From assembly GCA_964420065.1 (NCBI GenBank), contig CAYQQK010000004.1, positions 70,590-134,589 on the forward strand: DNA of 64,000 nt. The letters are read 5' to 3'. A program made the translations under genes and the position numbers. This document shows positions 42,711-51,178 of the stretch, piece by piece; position 1 is the stretch's first letter, and every line of letters starts with the position of its first letter. The notes beneath the pieces were generated by a model, which saw only the letters and a program-made list of their open reading frames with translations, made no database searches and had not been told where the DNA came from. Source of the DNA: CAYQQK01 sp964420065. GTDB lineage: Bacteria > Bacillota > Dethiobacteria > DTU022.

Positions 42711-43256
42711 ATGAACAAGGATAGAACTAGTGAAGTTTGGGAGTGGGTACGCTCCATCGGTGTCGCCATAATCCTGACGGTGCTGATCAAGATGTTTCTA
42801 TTCGAGGTTTTCGAAGTGGACGGGGTATCCATGAACCCGACTCTGGCAAATCATGAACATTTGATCGTGAACAAACTGGTCTATCGGATGGGGCTGCCGG
42901 AACCGGGAGATATTGTTGTTTTCAAATACTCCGCGGAGCGGGACTATATCAAACGGGTGATCGGCGTCAGTGGTGACGTGATCGAGGTCCGTGCCGGGGT
43001 GGTTCTTCGTAACGGCGTGCCCCTGGAGGAGCCTTATGTGGCCGAACAGCCTCGCGCTGATTTCGGGCCGGTAGAGGTGCCGCCGGAGATGATCTTTGCC
43101 ATGGGTGACAACCGGAACAACAGTTCGGATAGCCGGGACCCCGCCGTGGGTTTTATTTCCCTGGAGCAGGTGAAAGGGAAAGCGTTCTGTGTCATCTGGC
43201 CATTCCGGGGCTCACGCGTGCTGCGTCTTGAAAACGTTTCGGAGGCGGGGCGTTGA
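42711..43256 (+). CDS. lepB: signal peptidase I
   Basis: 181 residues. One N-terminal membrane helix (about 16-33) is followed by the catalytic domain with Ser40 in DGVSMNPTL and Lys81 in DYIKRVIG. GDNRNNSSDSRDP is the conserved box D/E. It removes signal peptides at the outer membrane face. The stop overlaps the start of rbgA by 4 bases. Confidence 0.95.
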   Translation: MNKDRTSEVWEWVRSIGVAIILTVLIKMFLFEVFEVDGVSMNPTLANHEHLIVNKLVYRMGLPEPGDIVVFKYSAERDYIKRVIGVSGDVIEVRAGVVLRNGVPLEEPYVAEQPRADFGPVEVPPEMIFAMGDNRNNSSDSRDPAVGFISLEQVKGKAFCVIWPFRGSRVLRLENVSEAGR

Positions 43257-44122
43257 CGGGATTACACTGGTATCCGGGCAACATGGCCCGTTCTTTAAGA
43301 CGTTTACGGGAAGAGGTGCGGCTCGTTGACCTGGTGCTGGAACTCATTGACGCCCGGGTCCCTGTTTCCAGCCGGAACCCCCGTTTATCCCGCCTGGCTT
43401 CCCGGAAAGAACGGTTGGTTTTGTTGCACAAGGCCGACCGGGCCGAGCCCGCCGCTACCGCCCGCTGGTTGGAATACTTTCAGGAGCAGGGCCTGCCGGC
43501 CCTGCCTTTTAGTGTCCACTGGCCCCAATCCACACCGGCCCTGTTCCGGTTGTTGCGGCAACGGAAGACGAGCTTGCGCCGCTCCCGGCTGCGCAGACCA
43601 CTGCGATTAATGGTTGCCGGCATTCCCAACGTGGGCAAATCAACGCTGATCAATCACCTCGTCGGCCGGAGGGCAACCCGTACCGGTAACTGCCCCGGGA
43701 TCACCCGGGGCCGGCAATGGGTCCGCCTGCTGCCGGGTCTGGAGCTGCTTGATACACCGGGGGTGCTTTGGCCCAGTCTGGAGTCGACGGCGGCGCTCCC
43801 CCTGACCGCCGTGGCCGCCCTGCCCGGAGAACGGGTGGATCGCTGCAAAGCAGCCCTGTGGCTGCTTGAGGTTCTCATCGCAGGGAATCAGGATCGGGGA
43901 CTGTATTTACGCTATCGTGGTCTAAACCCGGGAGCGGCGGGGGAATTGCTGGAGCAAATTGGGCTACTGCACGGCTGCCTTATTTCCGGGGGAGCGGTCG
44001 ATCGGGAACGGGCTGCAGCCCTGTTGCTGCGCGATTTCGAACGGGGCAACCTGGGGAGGATCACCCTTGAAGAACCGCCGCAACCGGTCCCGGGCGATCA
44101 AGAAACAGGGGGGAAACGCTGA
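43253..44122 (+). CDS. rbgA: ribosome biogenesis GTPase RbgA (YlqF)
   Basis: 289 residues, circularly permuted GTPase: G4 comes first, then G1 (AGIPNVGKSTLINHLVG), G2 (NCPGITRGRQW) and G3 (LLDTPGVLW), followed by the C-terminal RNA-binding region. The opening HWYPGNMARSLRRL is typical. The G4 motif reads HKAD instead of NKAD, a change at a guanine-contacting residue. It acts in late 50S assembly. TTG start within the lepB stop indicates translational coupling. Confidence 0.92.
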   Translation: MTGLHWYPGNMARSLRRLREEVRLVDLVLELIDARVPVSSRNPRLSRLASRKERLVLLHKADRAEPAATARWLEYFQEQGLPALPFSVHWPQSTPALFRLLRQRKTSLRRSRLRRPLRLMVAGIPNVGKSTLINHLVGRRATRTGNCPGITRGRQWVRLLPGLELLDTPGVLWPSLESTAALPLTAVAALPGERVDRCKAALWLLEVLIAGNQDRGLYLRYRGLNPGAAGELLEQIGLLHGCLISGGAVDRERAAALLLRDFERGNLGRITLEEPPQPVPGDQETGGKR

Positions 44123-44895
44123 TGCGCCGGCTGACTTTAAAGGAGCTGGCGCTGCACCTGCAATCACCTGCTGTTTTGTCGCGCAAGGAAGAAAATGATT
44201 TGCAGCAGGATCCGCGCCGGGGTGCGCAGTTGCTCCTGGATGCCTACCGGAGGCGACGGCAGCGTGAAAAGGCCGAGATAAAACGTTTGCAACGAATGCT
44301 GGCCCGGGAACATTACCACCGGGAACGGGGCGCCGGGTACGTGGCCGGGTTGGACGAGGCCGGGCGGGGGCCTCTGGCCGGACCGGTGGTGGCTGCGGCG
44401 GTAATCATGCCCCCCGGCCTGGTTATCACCGGTTTGAAGGATTCGAAGCAACTCTCCGCCGGGCAGCGGGATGATCTGTACCGCCACATTCGTCGGACAG
44501 CTCTCGGAATGGGGGTTGGAATCGGCCCGGTCGCACTGATCGATCGCATCAACATTTTCAATGCATTGATGGTGGCCATGCGGGATGCAATCAGACGCCT
44601 CCCGGTGACGCCCGACCTGGTTTTGGTTGACGGCTACCCGGTACGAGGGCTGCAGTTGCCCCAGGAGGCGATCAAGGGTGGCGATGCTGTTTGCCACTGT
44701 ATCGCCGCCGCTTCGGTGGTGGCCAAAGTAATCCGGGACCGGATCATGGTTGCTTTGCACCAGCGCTGGCCCGAGTATGGCTTTGAACAGCACAAAGGTT
44801 ATGCCACCGCCGCCCACCGGGAAGCGCTGCGCCATTACGGCATCTGCCCCTGCCACCGCCGAACTTTTAACCGGGAAGGGACCCCTGAGGGGTAA
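44122..44895 (+). CDS. rnhB: ribonuclease HII
   Basis: 257 residues, with the roughly 70-residue N-terminal helical extension usual in Gram-positive RNase HII. The catalytic acids are in GLDEAGRGPLAGP, LVDGYPV and the Asp of VIRDRIM; DSKQLSAGQR is also conserved. It removes ribonucleotides from DNA. Its ATG overlaps the rbgA stop as ATGA-type coupling. Confidence 0.96.
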   Translation: MRRLTLKELALHLQSPAVLSRKEENDLQQDPRRGAQLLLDAYRRRRQREKAEIKRLQRMLAREHYHRERGAGYVAGLDEAGRGPLAGPVVAAAVIMPPGLVITGLKDSKQLSAGQRDDLYRHIRRTALGMGVGIGPVALIDRINIFNALMVAMRDAIRRLPVTPDLVLVDGYPVRGLQLPQEAIKGGDAVCHCIAAASVVAKVIRDRIMVALHQRWPEYGFEQHKGYATAAHREALRHYGICPCHRRTFNREGTPEG

Positions 44896-44920
44896 ACCGG
44901 AAGAAGGGGGAGCATTTAAA

Positions 44921-45274
44921 GTGACCATGCGGCGCCGCCGGGCGGGGCAGGCCGGGGAGGAAGTGGCGGTGGATCACCTGCGGCAGAAAGGATACTTGAT
45001 CCTTCACCGCAATTACCGTTGTGCTTTGGGAGAACTGGACATCGTGGCCAGGGACGGAACGATGCTGGTTTTTGTGGAGGTGCGCAGTCGCAGCGGGGAT
45101 TATTATGGTCGTGCCTGCGAGGCATTAAGCCGGGCCAAACTGGCCCGTTTACGAAAACTGGCCCTTTATTACCTTGCGGTAGAACATAAAAAGGAAATAC
45201 CCTGTCGTTGCGACCTCCTGGCCGTGGATTGGGAAGCAGGGCGTCCCCGGATCACCCACATCCAGAACATCTAG
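44921..45274 (+). CDS. yraN: UPF0102 (YraN) endonuclease-like protein
   Basis: 117 residues with the predicted nuclease motif YRCALGELDIVARDGTMLVFVEVRSR (GExD...ExK-like core with Glu, Asp, Glu). It follows rnhB in many bacteria; the function is unproven but Holliday-junction resolvase-like. GTG 44921 is 8 bases after AGGGGGAG. Confidence 0.92.
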   Translation: MTMRRRRAGQAGEEVAVDHLRQKGYLILHRNYRCALGELDIVARDGTMLVFVEVRSRSGDYYGRACEALSRAKLARLRKLALYYLAVEHKKEIPCRCDLLAVDWEAGRPRITHIQNI

Positions 45275-45346
45275 ATTTTAGAAGGCCTTCAACCGTCATT
45301 ATCCCTTGAATTACCATATCCCAGCAATCGGCAGACATTACCGTTT

Positions 45347-45356
45347 ATGTTAACAT
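45347..45356. repeat. palindrome ATGTTAACAT, copy 1
   Basis: A perfect 10-bp palindrome within a 13-base block shared with the second copy at 45437. It lies upstream of the terminator that separates yraN from the sleB-like gene. Possible operator. Confidence 0.45.
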
Positions 45357-45395
45357 AAAGTAATAGCTGCTTCCCTATTTGGCCCGCGGACGGGC

Positions 45396-45424
45396 ATGAG
45401 CCTTTTTGAAAGGCTCATTTTTTT
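45396..45424 (+). terminator. rho-independent terminator after yraN
   Basis: GAGCCTTT and AAAGGCTC form an 8-bp stem (extendable by two pairs) around a 3-base loop, followed by seven T. It ends the long smc-to-yraN region. Confidence 0.88.
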
Positions 45425-45434
45425 CCGCTATAAT
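45406..45434 (+). promoter_or_regulatory. promoter of the riboswitch-sleB transcript
   Basis: TTGAAA (45406-45411) and TATAAT (45429-45434) with 17-bp spacing. The -35 box lies inside the loop and 3' arm of the preceding terminator, so the two signals share bases. Confidence 0.65.
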
Positions 45435-45436
45435 CC

Positions 45437-45446
45437 ATGTTAACAT
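45437..45446. repeat. palindrome ATGTTAACAT, copy 2
   Basis: The identical 10-bp palindrome, exactly 90 bp from copy 1 and immediately downstream of the -10 box, at the expected transcription start. A repressor bound here would block initiation. Confidence 0.5.
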
Positions 45447-45448
45447 AA

Positions 45449-45555
45449 ATCGCCGAATCATTTTGAACGGGGGACCCGGTTGTTGTGGGGGGTGAACCGG
45501 TCATTACCGGGGGGCTACTCCTGGCCCCAACCCGTCAGCTAACCCCGGAGGCGAA
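45449..45555 (+). ncRNA. c-di-AMP riboswitch (ydaO/yuaA type)
   Basis: The ydaO consensus is visible: CGCCGAATC at 45451, GGGGGACCC, GGGGGTGAACC, GGGCTACTCC, then AACCCGTCAGCTAACCCC and a closing GGCG (45550-45553) that pairs with CGCC. The class normally turns genes off when c-di-AMP is high and often controls cell-wall hydrolases and K+ transport, which fits the LysM/SleB-like gene below. The ribosome site AGGAGG (45557) lies just past the final stem, so control could be on translation or on readthrough. Confidence 0.88.
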
Positions 45556-45572
45556 AAGGAGGTTACATAGCT

Positions 45573-46352
45573 TTGTTGCGAAACCTGAAAACAGCATTAT
45601 CCCTTTCCTTTCTCCTTCTCCTTCTCCTTCTCGTTACCGGAACGGCAGAAGCCGCAATTAACCATACCGTTCAGAGCGGTGAGACCGTATTTCTGATTGC
45701 CGGGCATTACGGCACTACCAGCGCAGCCATTACCGGCGCCAACAATCTTTCCAGTCCCGATTGGATCTACCCGGGCCAGGTGCTGGTTATACCGGATGAC
45801 GGGCAGCACCGGTATATGGTCGTGCAGGGGGATACCGTTTTTTTGATCGCCCGGCGTTTTGGCATTACAGACGTATCTCTCTCCCAGGCCAACAATCTTT
45901 CCAGTCCCGATTGGATCTACCCCGGTCAGGTACTGCTCATTCCAGGACGGGCTTCCGGCGATGCCCCATCCCGGGGGGGACGTGTTTCTGATGCCGACCT
46001 GGACCTCCTGGCACGCCTGGTCCGCGCTGAAGCTGGAGGGGAGCTGTACCAGGGGCAGGTAGCGGTGGCTGCAACGGTTCTGAACCGGGTCAGGGATGCT
46101 CGTTATCCCGGCACCATCGGCGGGGTCATCTACCAGGTAGCGGGCGGTTATTACCAGTATTGCCCGGTTCAGAATGGAACGATCAATCTTCCCGCCGGCG
46201 AACCGGCCTATCAGGCGGCACGTGATGCCGTAAATGGGTGGGATCCTTCGTTTGGTGCGACCGGTTTTTACAATCCCGCCAAAACGACCAACCAGTGGGT
46301 GCGTAGCCAGCCTGTCACCACCGTCATCGGCAATCATGTATTTTTCAGGTAG
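45573..46352 (+). CDS. LysM-SleB/CwlJ-like cell-wall hydrolase
   Basis: 259 residues: a signal peptide with an unusually long leucine run (to about residue 28), two LysM peptidoglycan-binding domains (about 31-74 and 79-124), a short linker, and a hydrolase_2 (SleB/CwlJ) domain from about 137 (LLARLVRAEAGGELYQGQVAVAATVLNRV) with the presumed catalytic Glu153. Related proteins degrade spore cortex or lateral wall. It starts at TTG, 10 bases after AGGAGG. Control by c-di-AMP links it to wall homeostasis rather than only germination. Confidence 0.9.
   Translation: MLRNLKTALSLSFLLLLLLLVTGTAEAAINHTVQSGETVFLIAGHYGTTSAAITGANNLSSPDWIYPGQVLVIPDDGQHRYMVVQGDTVFLIARRFGITDVSLSQANNLSSPDWIYPGQVLLIPGRASGDAPSRGGRVSDADLDLLARLVRAEAGGELYQGQVAVAATVLNRVRDARYPGTIGGVIYQVAGGYYQYCPVQNGTINLPAGEPAYQAARDAVNGWDPSFGATGFYNPAKTTNQWVRSQPVTTVIGNHVFFR
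45738..45922 (+). repeat. identical 35-bp segments in the two LysM domains
   Basis: Positions 45738-45772 and 45888-45922 are identical at every base, encoding ANNLSSPDWIYP in each LysM. Since synonymous sites also match, this points to a recent duplication or gene conversion within the gene. Confidence 0.8.
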
Positions 46353-46387
46353 CGCGCAGGCGTGAGCCTGACCAACGTTTAAAAAGG

Positions 46388-46413
46388 GCCTTCCCTTTCG
46401 GGAAGGCTTTTTT
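46388..46413. terminator. rho-independent terminator after the sleB-like gene
   Basis: GCCTTCCC-TTTC-GGGAAGGC, an 8-bp stem with T-run on the right and A-run on the left, so it could act in both directions. Confidence 0.88.
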
Positions 46414-46630
46414 ATCTGAAACAGAGAACACTCTTTTGGCGGCGCTCCATTGATTAACCGGCCTTTGCGGGTGAAAAAGCACAAAGCAACGATCGGGGCG
46501 CGGCCCGGTCACTTTCTCCCGGCGGAACAGAAGCCTTTTTGGTAATACGGGGATTTCACGGTTAAGGTTCTTCTGGTAGAATCGGTACATTCGAAAACCG
46601 GCTTTCGGCCGGTGACGTATCTGAAGGGCG

Positions 46631-47134
46631 TTGCCAAAGAGGGAGGGAAAAAAAACGCGCTACATCGCTGTTGTCGGCGGTTCGCATTGTTCCGTGGAAA
46701 CGGCTGTTCTGGCGGAAGAGGTTGGAGCTGCAATCGCACGGCGGGGCGGCATTTTAATCTGCGGCGGCGGAGAGGGTGCAATGGAGGCCGCTTCCAGGGG
46801 CGCCCGCACCGCCGGGGGGATGGTAATCGGCATTCTTTATGGAAATGACCCAAACCAGGGCAATCCCTACCTCACCGCGGCTGTTGCCACCGGTTTGGGC
46901 GAAGCCCGTAACGCCATTATCGCCCGGACCGCCGATGCCGTCATCGCCGTGGGTGGCGAATTTGGCACCCTTTCCGAGATCGCCCTGGCCCTGAAGATGG
47001 GCAAAGCGGTGATCGGTTTGAAATCATGGCGAATCATTCCCTCCGTGCCCATGGAAAACGGGATCATGGCCGTGGCAAACCCGGCCGAAGCCGTGGCCAC
47101 AGCCTGGGAGTATGCCTCCCGCCAAAGAGACTGA
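46631..47134 (+). CDS. LOG/TIGR00725-like Rossmann protein
   Basis: About 167 residues. ICGGGEGAMEAASRGA and the later VGGEFGTLSEIALALKMGK are the two nucleotide-binding motifs of the TIGR00725/LOG-like (formerly lysine-decarboxylase-like) family; some LOG proteins cleave nucleotide monophosphates. The start is uncertain: TTG 46631 is the only standard start in frame, with a weak GAAGGG site, while a strong AGGGAGGG lies at 46639-46646 and is followed 8 bases later by ACG (46655). Either a weak TTG or an unusual start is used. A run of eight A here also makes a sequencing slip possible. Confidence 0.8.
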   Translation: MPKREGKKTRYIAVVGGSHCSVETAVLAEEVGAAIARRGGILICGGGEGAMEAASRGARTAGGMVIGILYGNDPNQGNPYLTAAVATGLGEARNAIIARTADAVIAVGGEFGTLSEIALALKMGKAVIGLKSWRIIPSVPMENGIMAVANPAEAVATAWEYASRQRD

Positions 47135-47177
47135 ACAGTCCGGATCAAAAACTGTTTTTCCTATTGGAGTGATCATG

Positions 47178-48401
47178 ATGAAATATATCATTGTACTCGG
47201 CGACGGGATGGCCGATTATCCTGTTGGCGGGCTGAAAGGGAAGACCCCCTTGCAGGCCGCCTGCAAACCGGAGCTGGATTACCTGGCCCGGGGCGGCCTG
47301 GTCGGGCTGGTACAGACTGTTCCCGCCGGACTGGCCCCGGGTAGCGACACCGCCAACCTTTCCGTGCTTGGGTATGATCCGCGGCGCTACTACAGCGGGC
47401 GCTCCCCGTTCGAGGCGGCCAGTCTGGGCATCTCCATGCAAGAGGATGATGTTTCTTTCCGTTGCAACGTGGTTACCCTTTCCACCGCCGGATCATACCC
47501 GGAGAAAACCATGCTCGATTACAGTGCGGGGGGAATCCCCACGGAAGAATCCCGCATCCTGATTGAAGAAACTGCCCGGCGGCTCAACACCGCGGAGATT
47601 AAATTCTTCCCCGGCCAAAGTTACCGCCACCTCATGCTCTGGCACGGCGGGCCGCACGAATGGAACCTTACCCCCCCTCACGATATCAGCGGGCAGGTGG
47701 TGGGACCGTACCTGCCCGGCGGACCCCATGGCCCGATCCTTCTGGAGCTGATGCGGGAAAGCAGTATTTTTTTACCGGAACACCCGATCAACCGCAGCCG
47801 CGTGACGCGCGGTCTGCCTCCCGCCAATTCCCTCTGGCTCTGGGGCGAGGGCACCACACCCTCCCTGCCTTCTTTTGAAACGAAATACGGGCTTCGGGGA
47901 GCGGTAATCTCCGCCGTCGATTTGATCATGGGCCTCGGTAAATGCGCCGGGCTTAAACCTCTGCCGGTGCAAGGAGCGACCGGGGACAACCACACCAACT
48001 TTGAAGGGAAAGCCCGGACTGCCTTGCAAGCTCTGGAACAGGGGTATGACTTTGTTTTCATCCACCTCGAGGCGCCCGACGAGTACGGCCACCGCAACGC
48101 ACCTGCCGAAAAAGTACGCGCGATCGAACTGATCGACCGGCTGGTAGTAAAAACGGTGCGGGCGGGACTCGACCGCATCGGTGAAAGCTATACCTTGATG
48201 GTCCTGCCCGATCACGCCACCCCCTTGAGCGTGCGCACCCATACTTCCGATCCGGTCCCGTTTGTGATCTACCGCAACGATGCCCCGGCTCCTGCAGACC
48301 CCGGCCGCACCTTTGACGAGGCCGGAGCGGCCCGCAGCGGTCTTCTCGTGGAGGAGGGATATCGCCTCATGGATCTGTTCCTTGAGCCGCGCGAGCCTTG
48401 A
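47178..48401 (+). CDS. apgM: 2,3-bisphosphoglycerate-independent phosphoglycerate mutase (archaeal type)
   Basis: 407 residues of the aPGAM branch of the alkaline-phosphatase superfamily. MKYIIVLGDGMADYP gives the first metal-binding Asp; SDTANLSVLGYDP holds the nucleophile Ser; HLEAPDEYGHRN and LPDHATPLSVRTHTSDPVPF give the remaining metal ligands. It interconverts 3- and 2-phosphoglycerate. Archaeal-type PGM is common in anaerobic Firmicutes, sometimes beside the bacterial type. ATG 47175 or 47178 can serve. Confidence 0.93.
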   Translation: MKYIIVLGDGMADYPVGGLKGKTPLQAACKPELDYLARGGLVGLVQTVPAGLAPGSDTANLSVLGYDPRRYYSGRSPFEAASLGISMQEDDVSFRCNVVTLSTAGSYPEKTMLDYSAGGIPTEESRILIEETARRLNTAEIKFFPGQSYRHLMLWHGGPHEWNLTPPHDISGQVVGPYLPGGPHGPILLELMRESSIFLPEHPINRSRVTRGLPPANSLWLWGEGTTPSLPSFETKYGLRGAVISAVDLIMGLGKCAGLKPLPVQGATGDNHTNFEGKARTALQALEQGYDFVFIHLEAPDEYGHRNAPAEKVRAIELIDRLVVKTVRAGLDRIGESYTLMVLPDHATPLSVRTHTSDPVPFVIYRNDAPAPADPGRTFDEAGAARSGLLVEEGYRLMDLFLEPREP

Positions 48402-48537
48402 TGCAGTTGCGAAATAGTTCAGTCCAAGCAGTTTGACAATACATTTTGCCGTGATCGCTGGGCCGTTCCAAGAATCTTCACATCCTGAAACGTCGATTGA
48501 AGAAGCAAAATCTTGCCTATCCCTGAGGTTCCAAGGC

Positions 48538-49008
48538 TCACCGGTGCTCTTTTTCGTGTGCAAGAAGCCATTCCTTGCGCCAGATCCCGTCCTTGCCCCC
48601 GTAGCCGGTCATGCTGCCGTCGCTGCCGATGATGCGGTGGCAGGGGATGATCAGGACTGCGGGGTTTTGGCGGTTGGCGCCTCCCACCGCCCGGCTTGCC
48701 CGGAGGTTGCCGGTAGCGGCGGCGATCTCCTTGTAGGTCGCGGTGTCGCCGTAGGGTATTTTGAGCAGGGCGGACCAGACCTTGAGCTGAAATGGTGTCC
48801 CCTTAAGTTCCAGTTCAAGGCTGAACTTCCGCCGCGTCCCGGCAAAATACTCCCGGATCTGGGCCGCGGCCAGCTCCACGTACGGCCCCGCGTCATACAC
48901 TTTGCACGGGCGGTCAACGAAACCAACGGTCAGCACCGCCGCCTCTGTGCCGCAGATCTCGACCAGCCCGATCGGAGAACGGCAGTAAGCATGAAACACT
49001 TCCGTCAC
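48538..49008 (-). CDS. ogt: methylated-DNA--protein-cysteine methyltransferase
   Basis: 156 residues. The alkyl-acceptor Cys is in IPCHRIIGSDGSMTGYGGG-like context (IIPCHRII), preceded by TPFQLKVWSALLKIPYGDTATYKEIA and the RAVGGANRQNP helix. It repairs O6-alkylguanine in a single-use reaction. GTG 49008 behind GAGGGGG is preferred; the longer ATG form adds 31 residues unlike the family. It is on the opposite strand to its left neighbour. Confidence 0.92.
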   Translation of the reverse strand: MTEVFHAYCRSPIGLVEICGTEAAVLTVGFVDRPCKVYDAGPYVELAAAQIREYFAGTRRKFSLELELKGTPFQLKVWSALLKIPYGDTATYKEIAAATGNLRASRAVGGANRQNPAVLIIPCHRIIGSDGSMTGYGGKDGIWRKEWLLAHEKEHR

Positions 49009-49327
49009 GGGAAAAGCACCCCCTCGCTTTTGTGGGAACGATTCCCCGGCCAAACAAAACGTCCTTTGGCTAAATTCGGGAAACCTGCTATGCAATTTCA
49101 AGCAAACCTGGCTTGCAAAAAGAATTAGCCTTCCGGTTGAAAATTCCTTTTGGAGCGGTACAAGTCCAACCTGGATTTATGGATGCTCGCCGGGAGAATT
49201 GTGGGATGGCAGGAAGCAGAAAAGTATCCGAAAGAGAATTGAAGCGCCTGCAATCCGTCAGACCAGGTGTCAAGACAATGGTGGTTGGTGGCCCGGCAGT
49301 AATTAGTGAAGGGTCCCGGAAGAGGGT
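49009..49327. other. 319-bp region between ogt and comM genes, no supported gene
   Basis: Lies upstream of ogt and downstream of the ComM-type gene (both minus strand). It is less GC-rich than its surroundings. A plus-strand 72-codon frame exists (49113-49331) but lacks a ribosome site and any recognisable motif. The ogt promoter is presumably here. Confidence 0.4.
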
Positions 49328-50866
49328 CTAGGTCCGACGGTCGAGGCTGCGGTACTGGATTGCTTCGGCGATGTGGGGGGCTTCGATGGTTTCGCTTCCG
49401 GCAAGATCGGCGATGCTGCGGGCCACGCGGATGATGCGGTCGTGGGCACGCATGGAAAGGGCCAGGCTGCGGAAAGCCTGTCGCAAAAGGTGCCGCGCTT
49501 CCGCGGTCAGCGGGCAGTATTTTTTGTAATGGCGCGGGCGTAACCCGGCATTGCAGAGTATTTTCAAATCACGGTAGCGTTTCCGTTGTCTTTCGCGAGC
49601 TGCTTCGACCCGATGGCGGATGGTCTCCGAATCTTCGCCGGTCGGGTTTTCTTCAAGGTCTTGCGGGTTCACCCGTGGTACTTCCACCTGGAGGTCGATC
49701 CGGTCGATCAACGGTCCCGAGAGACGGGACCGGTATCGGTGCACCTGGGAGGGGCTGCAGCGGCACTCTCGCAACGGATCCCCGTAATTGCCGCACGGGC
49801 AGGGGTTCATTGAACCGACAAAAATAAATTCACTGGGATAGGTGATCGTGGCGGCGACGCGAGTTACGGTCACGGTGCCTTCCTCGAGGGGCTGGCGCAG
49901 TGCCTCCAGTACCTCCCGGCTGTATTCCGGCAGTTCATCCAGGAAGAGTACTCCCCGATGGGCCAGGCTGATCTCTCCCGGACGGGGGACCTTCCCGCCG
50001 CCGATGATCCCGGCGGCGGAGGCGCCGTGGTGCGGGTTGCGGAAAGGGCGCTCGGTAACCAGGGGACAGTTTGGGGGCAAGCATCCGGCCACACTGTGGA
50101 TGCGGGTGATCTCGAGCATTTCCTCCAGCTCCGGGCGGGGCAGGATCGTGGGCAGGCGGCGGGCGAGCATAGTCTTGCCGCTCCCGGGCGGGCCGTAAAG
50201 CAGCAGATTATGCGAACCGGCAGCGGCCACCTCGAGCGCACGCCGGGCTGTTTCCTGGCCGTGTACTTCGTTAAAATCCACCCCGGCGCCGCCGCCCCGG
50301 GACGGAATGTCAATTTGGGGTGATTTTTCTACCGGTATTTCCGCTTCTCCGCTGAGGCAGCATGCCAGTTGCCGCAGGGTCGCTACCCCCCGGACGGTTG
50401 CTTCCGGGATCAGGGCCGCTTCGGAAGCGTTTACGACTGGCAGGTACAAATTGAAACCCTGCAGGCGGGGATGCACGGCAAGCGTGGCGGCCATGGCCAG
50501 GGCTCCGTTGATGCGGCGCAAGGAACCCTCCAGGGAAAGTTCGCCGATGAAAATGGAGCGCTGCAGATGTTCCGAGACCGGAATTTGCCCGGTTGCGGCC
50601 AGCAGGGCTACCGCCAGGGCCAGATCGAAGGATGGCCCTTCTTTTTTGATATCGGCGGGGGCGAGGTTGGCCGTAATGCGGCGGAGCGGGAAATCAAAGC
50701 CGCTGTTACGGACGGCGGCTCGTACCCTTTCCCGAGCTTCCCGGACCGAGGCGTCGGGCAGGCCGATCAGGTCGAATGAGGGCAGGCTGCCGGAGAGGTA
50801 TATCTCTACCTCCAGGGGGACCCCTTCCAGGCCGATGAGGGCACAGGACATCACTTTGGCCAGCAT
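49328..50866 (-). CDS. comM: YifB/ComM-type Mg-chelatase-like AAA+ ATPase
   Basis: 512 residues: an N-terminal Lon-protease-like domain (about 1-165, GLPDASVREARERVRAAVRNSGF), the AAA+ domain with LLYGPPGSGKTMLARRLPTILP and LFLDELPEYSREVLEALRQPLE, a zinc-type loop NPCPCGNYGDPLRECRCS, and the C-terminal Mg-chelatase domain. ComM is a branch-migration helicase in natural transformation. dprA about 10 kb away makes a transformation role plausible. Confidence 0.93.
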   Translation of the reverse strand: MLAKVMSCALIGLEGVPLEVEIYLSGSLPSFDLIGLPDASVREARERVRAAVRNSGFDFPLRRITANLAPADIKKEGPSFDLALAVALLAATGQIPVSEHLQRSIFIGELSLEGSLRRINGALAMAATLAVHPRLQGFNLYLPVVNASEAALIPEATVRGVATLRQLACCLSGEAEIPVEKSPQIDIPSRGGGAGVDFNEVHGQETARRALEVAAAGSHNLLLYGPPGSGKTMLARRLPTILPRPELEEMLEITRIHSVAGCLPPNCPLVTERPFRNPHHGASAAGIIGGGKVPRPGEISLAHRGVLFLDELPEYSREVLEALRQPLEEGTVTVTRVAATITYPSEFIFVGSMNPCPCGNYGDPLRECRCSPSQVHRYRSRLSGPLIDRIDLQVEVPRVNPQDLEENPTGEDSETIRHRVEAARERQRKRYRDLKILCNAGLRPRHYKKYCPLTAEARHLLRQAFRSLALSMRAHDRIIRVARSIADLAGSETIEAPHIAEAIQYRSLDRRT

Positions 50867-51178
50867 GATTTTCTCCCGGTAGGATGTTCCTTTCGATGTT
50901 CTATTTACCCAAAATTGGGGGTTTTCCTGCCACCGGCGGGAAATTTTGGGGGATAAAGGGCGGAAAGGGGAGTTTTTGATCGGTTGGAAAAACTGAAGGC
51001 TGAGCTTCGGGGAGGGGGAATACTGCGGTTGGTGATGGAGCGCCAGATATCAAGGTAAAAAACGTGAAAGAAGGAAAGTAGTCGGGGCGGGAGAAACCTA
51101 TTTAAAGAGCAGATCTAGACATGTGTTATCCGAGCTTTCGGTTACAGGAGGCTACAGCCGGTATCTGGAGGAACGTTC
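50867..51178. other. 312-bp intergenic region between comM and helicase genes
   Basis: Divergent promoter region. It contains a 9-base inverted repeat CCCAAAATT/AATTTTGGG at 50908-50950 with a smaller GC-rich palindrome in its loop. No reading frame or RNA gene was recognised. Confidence 0.4.

Noticed and set aside
49113..49331. 72-codon plus-strand reading frame between ogt and comM
   Set aside because: No ribosome site, no recognisable family, and it runs into the comM 3' end on the opposite strand.
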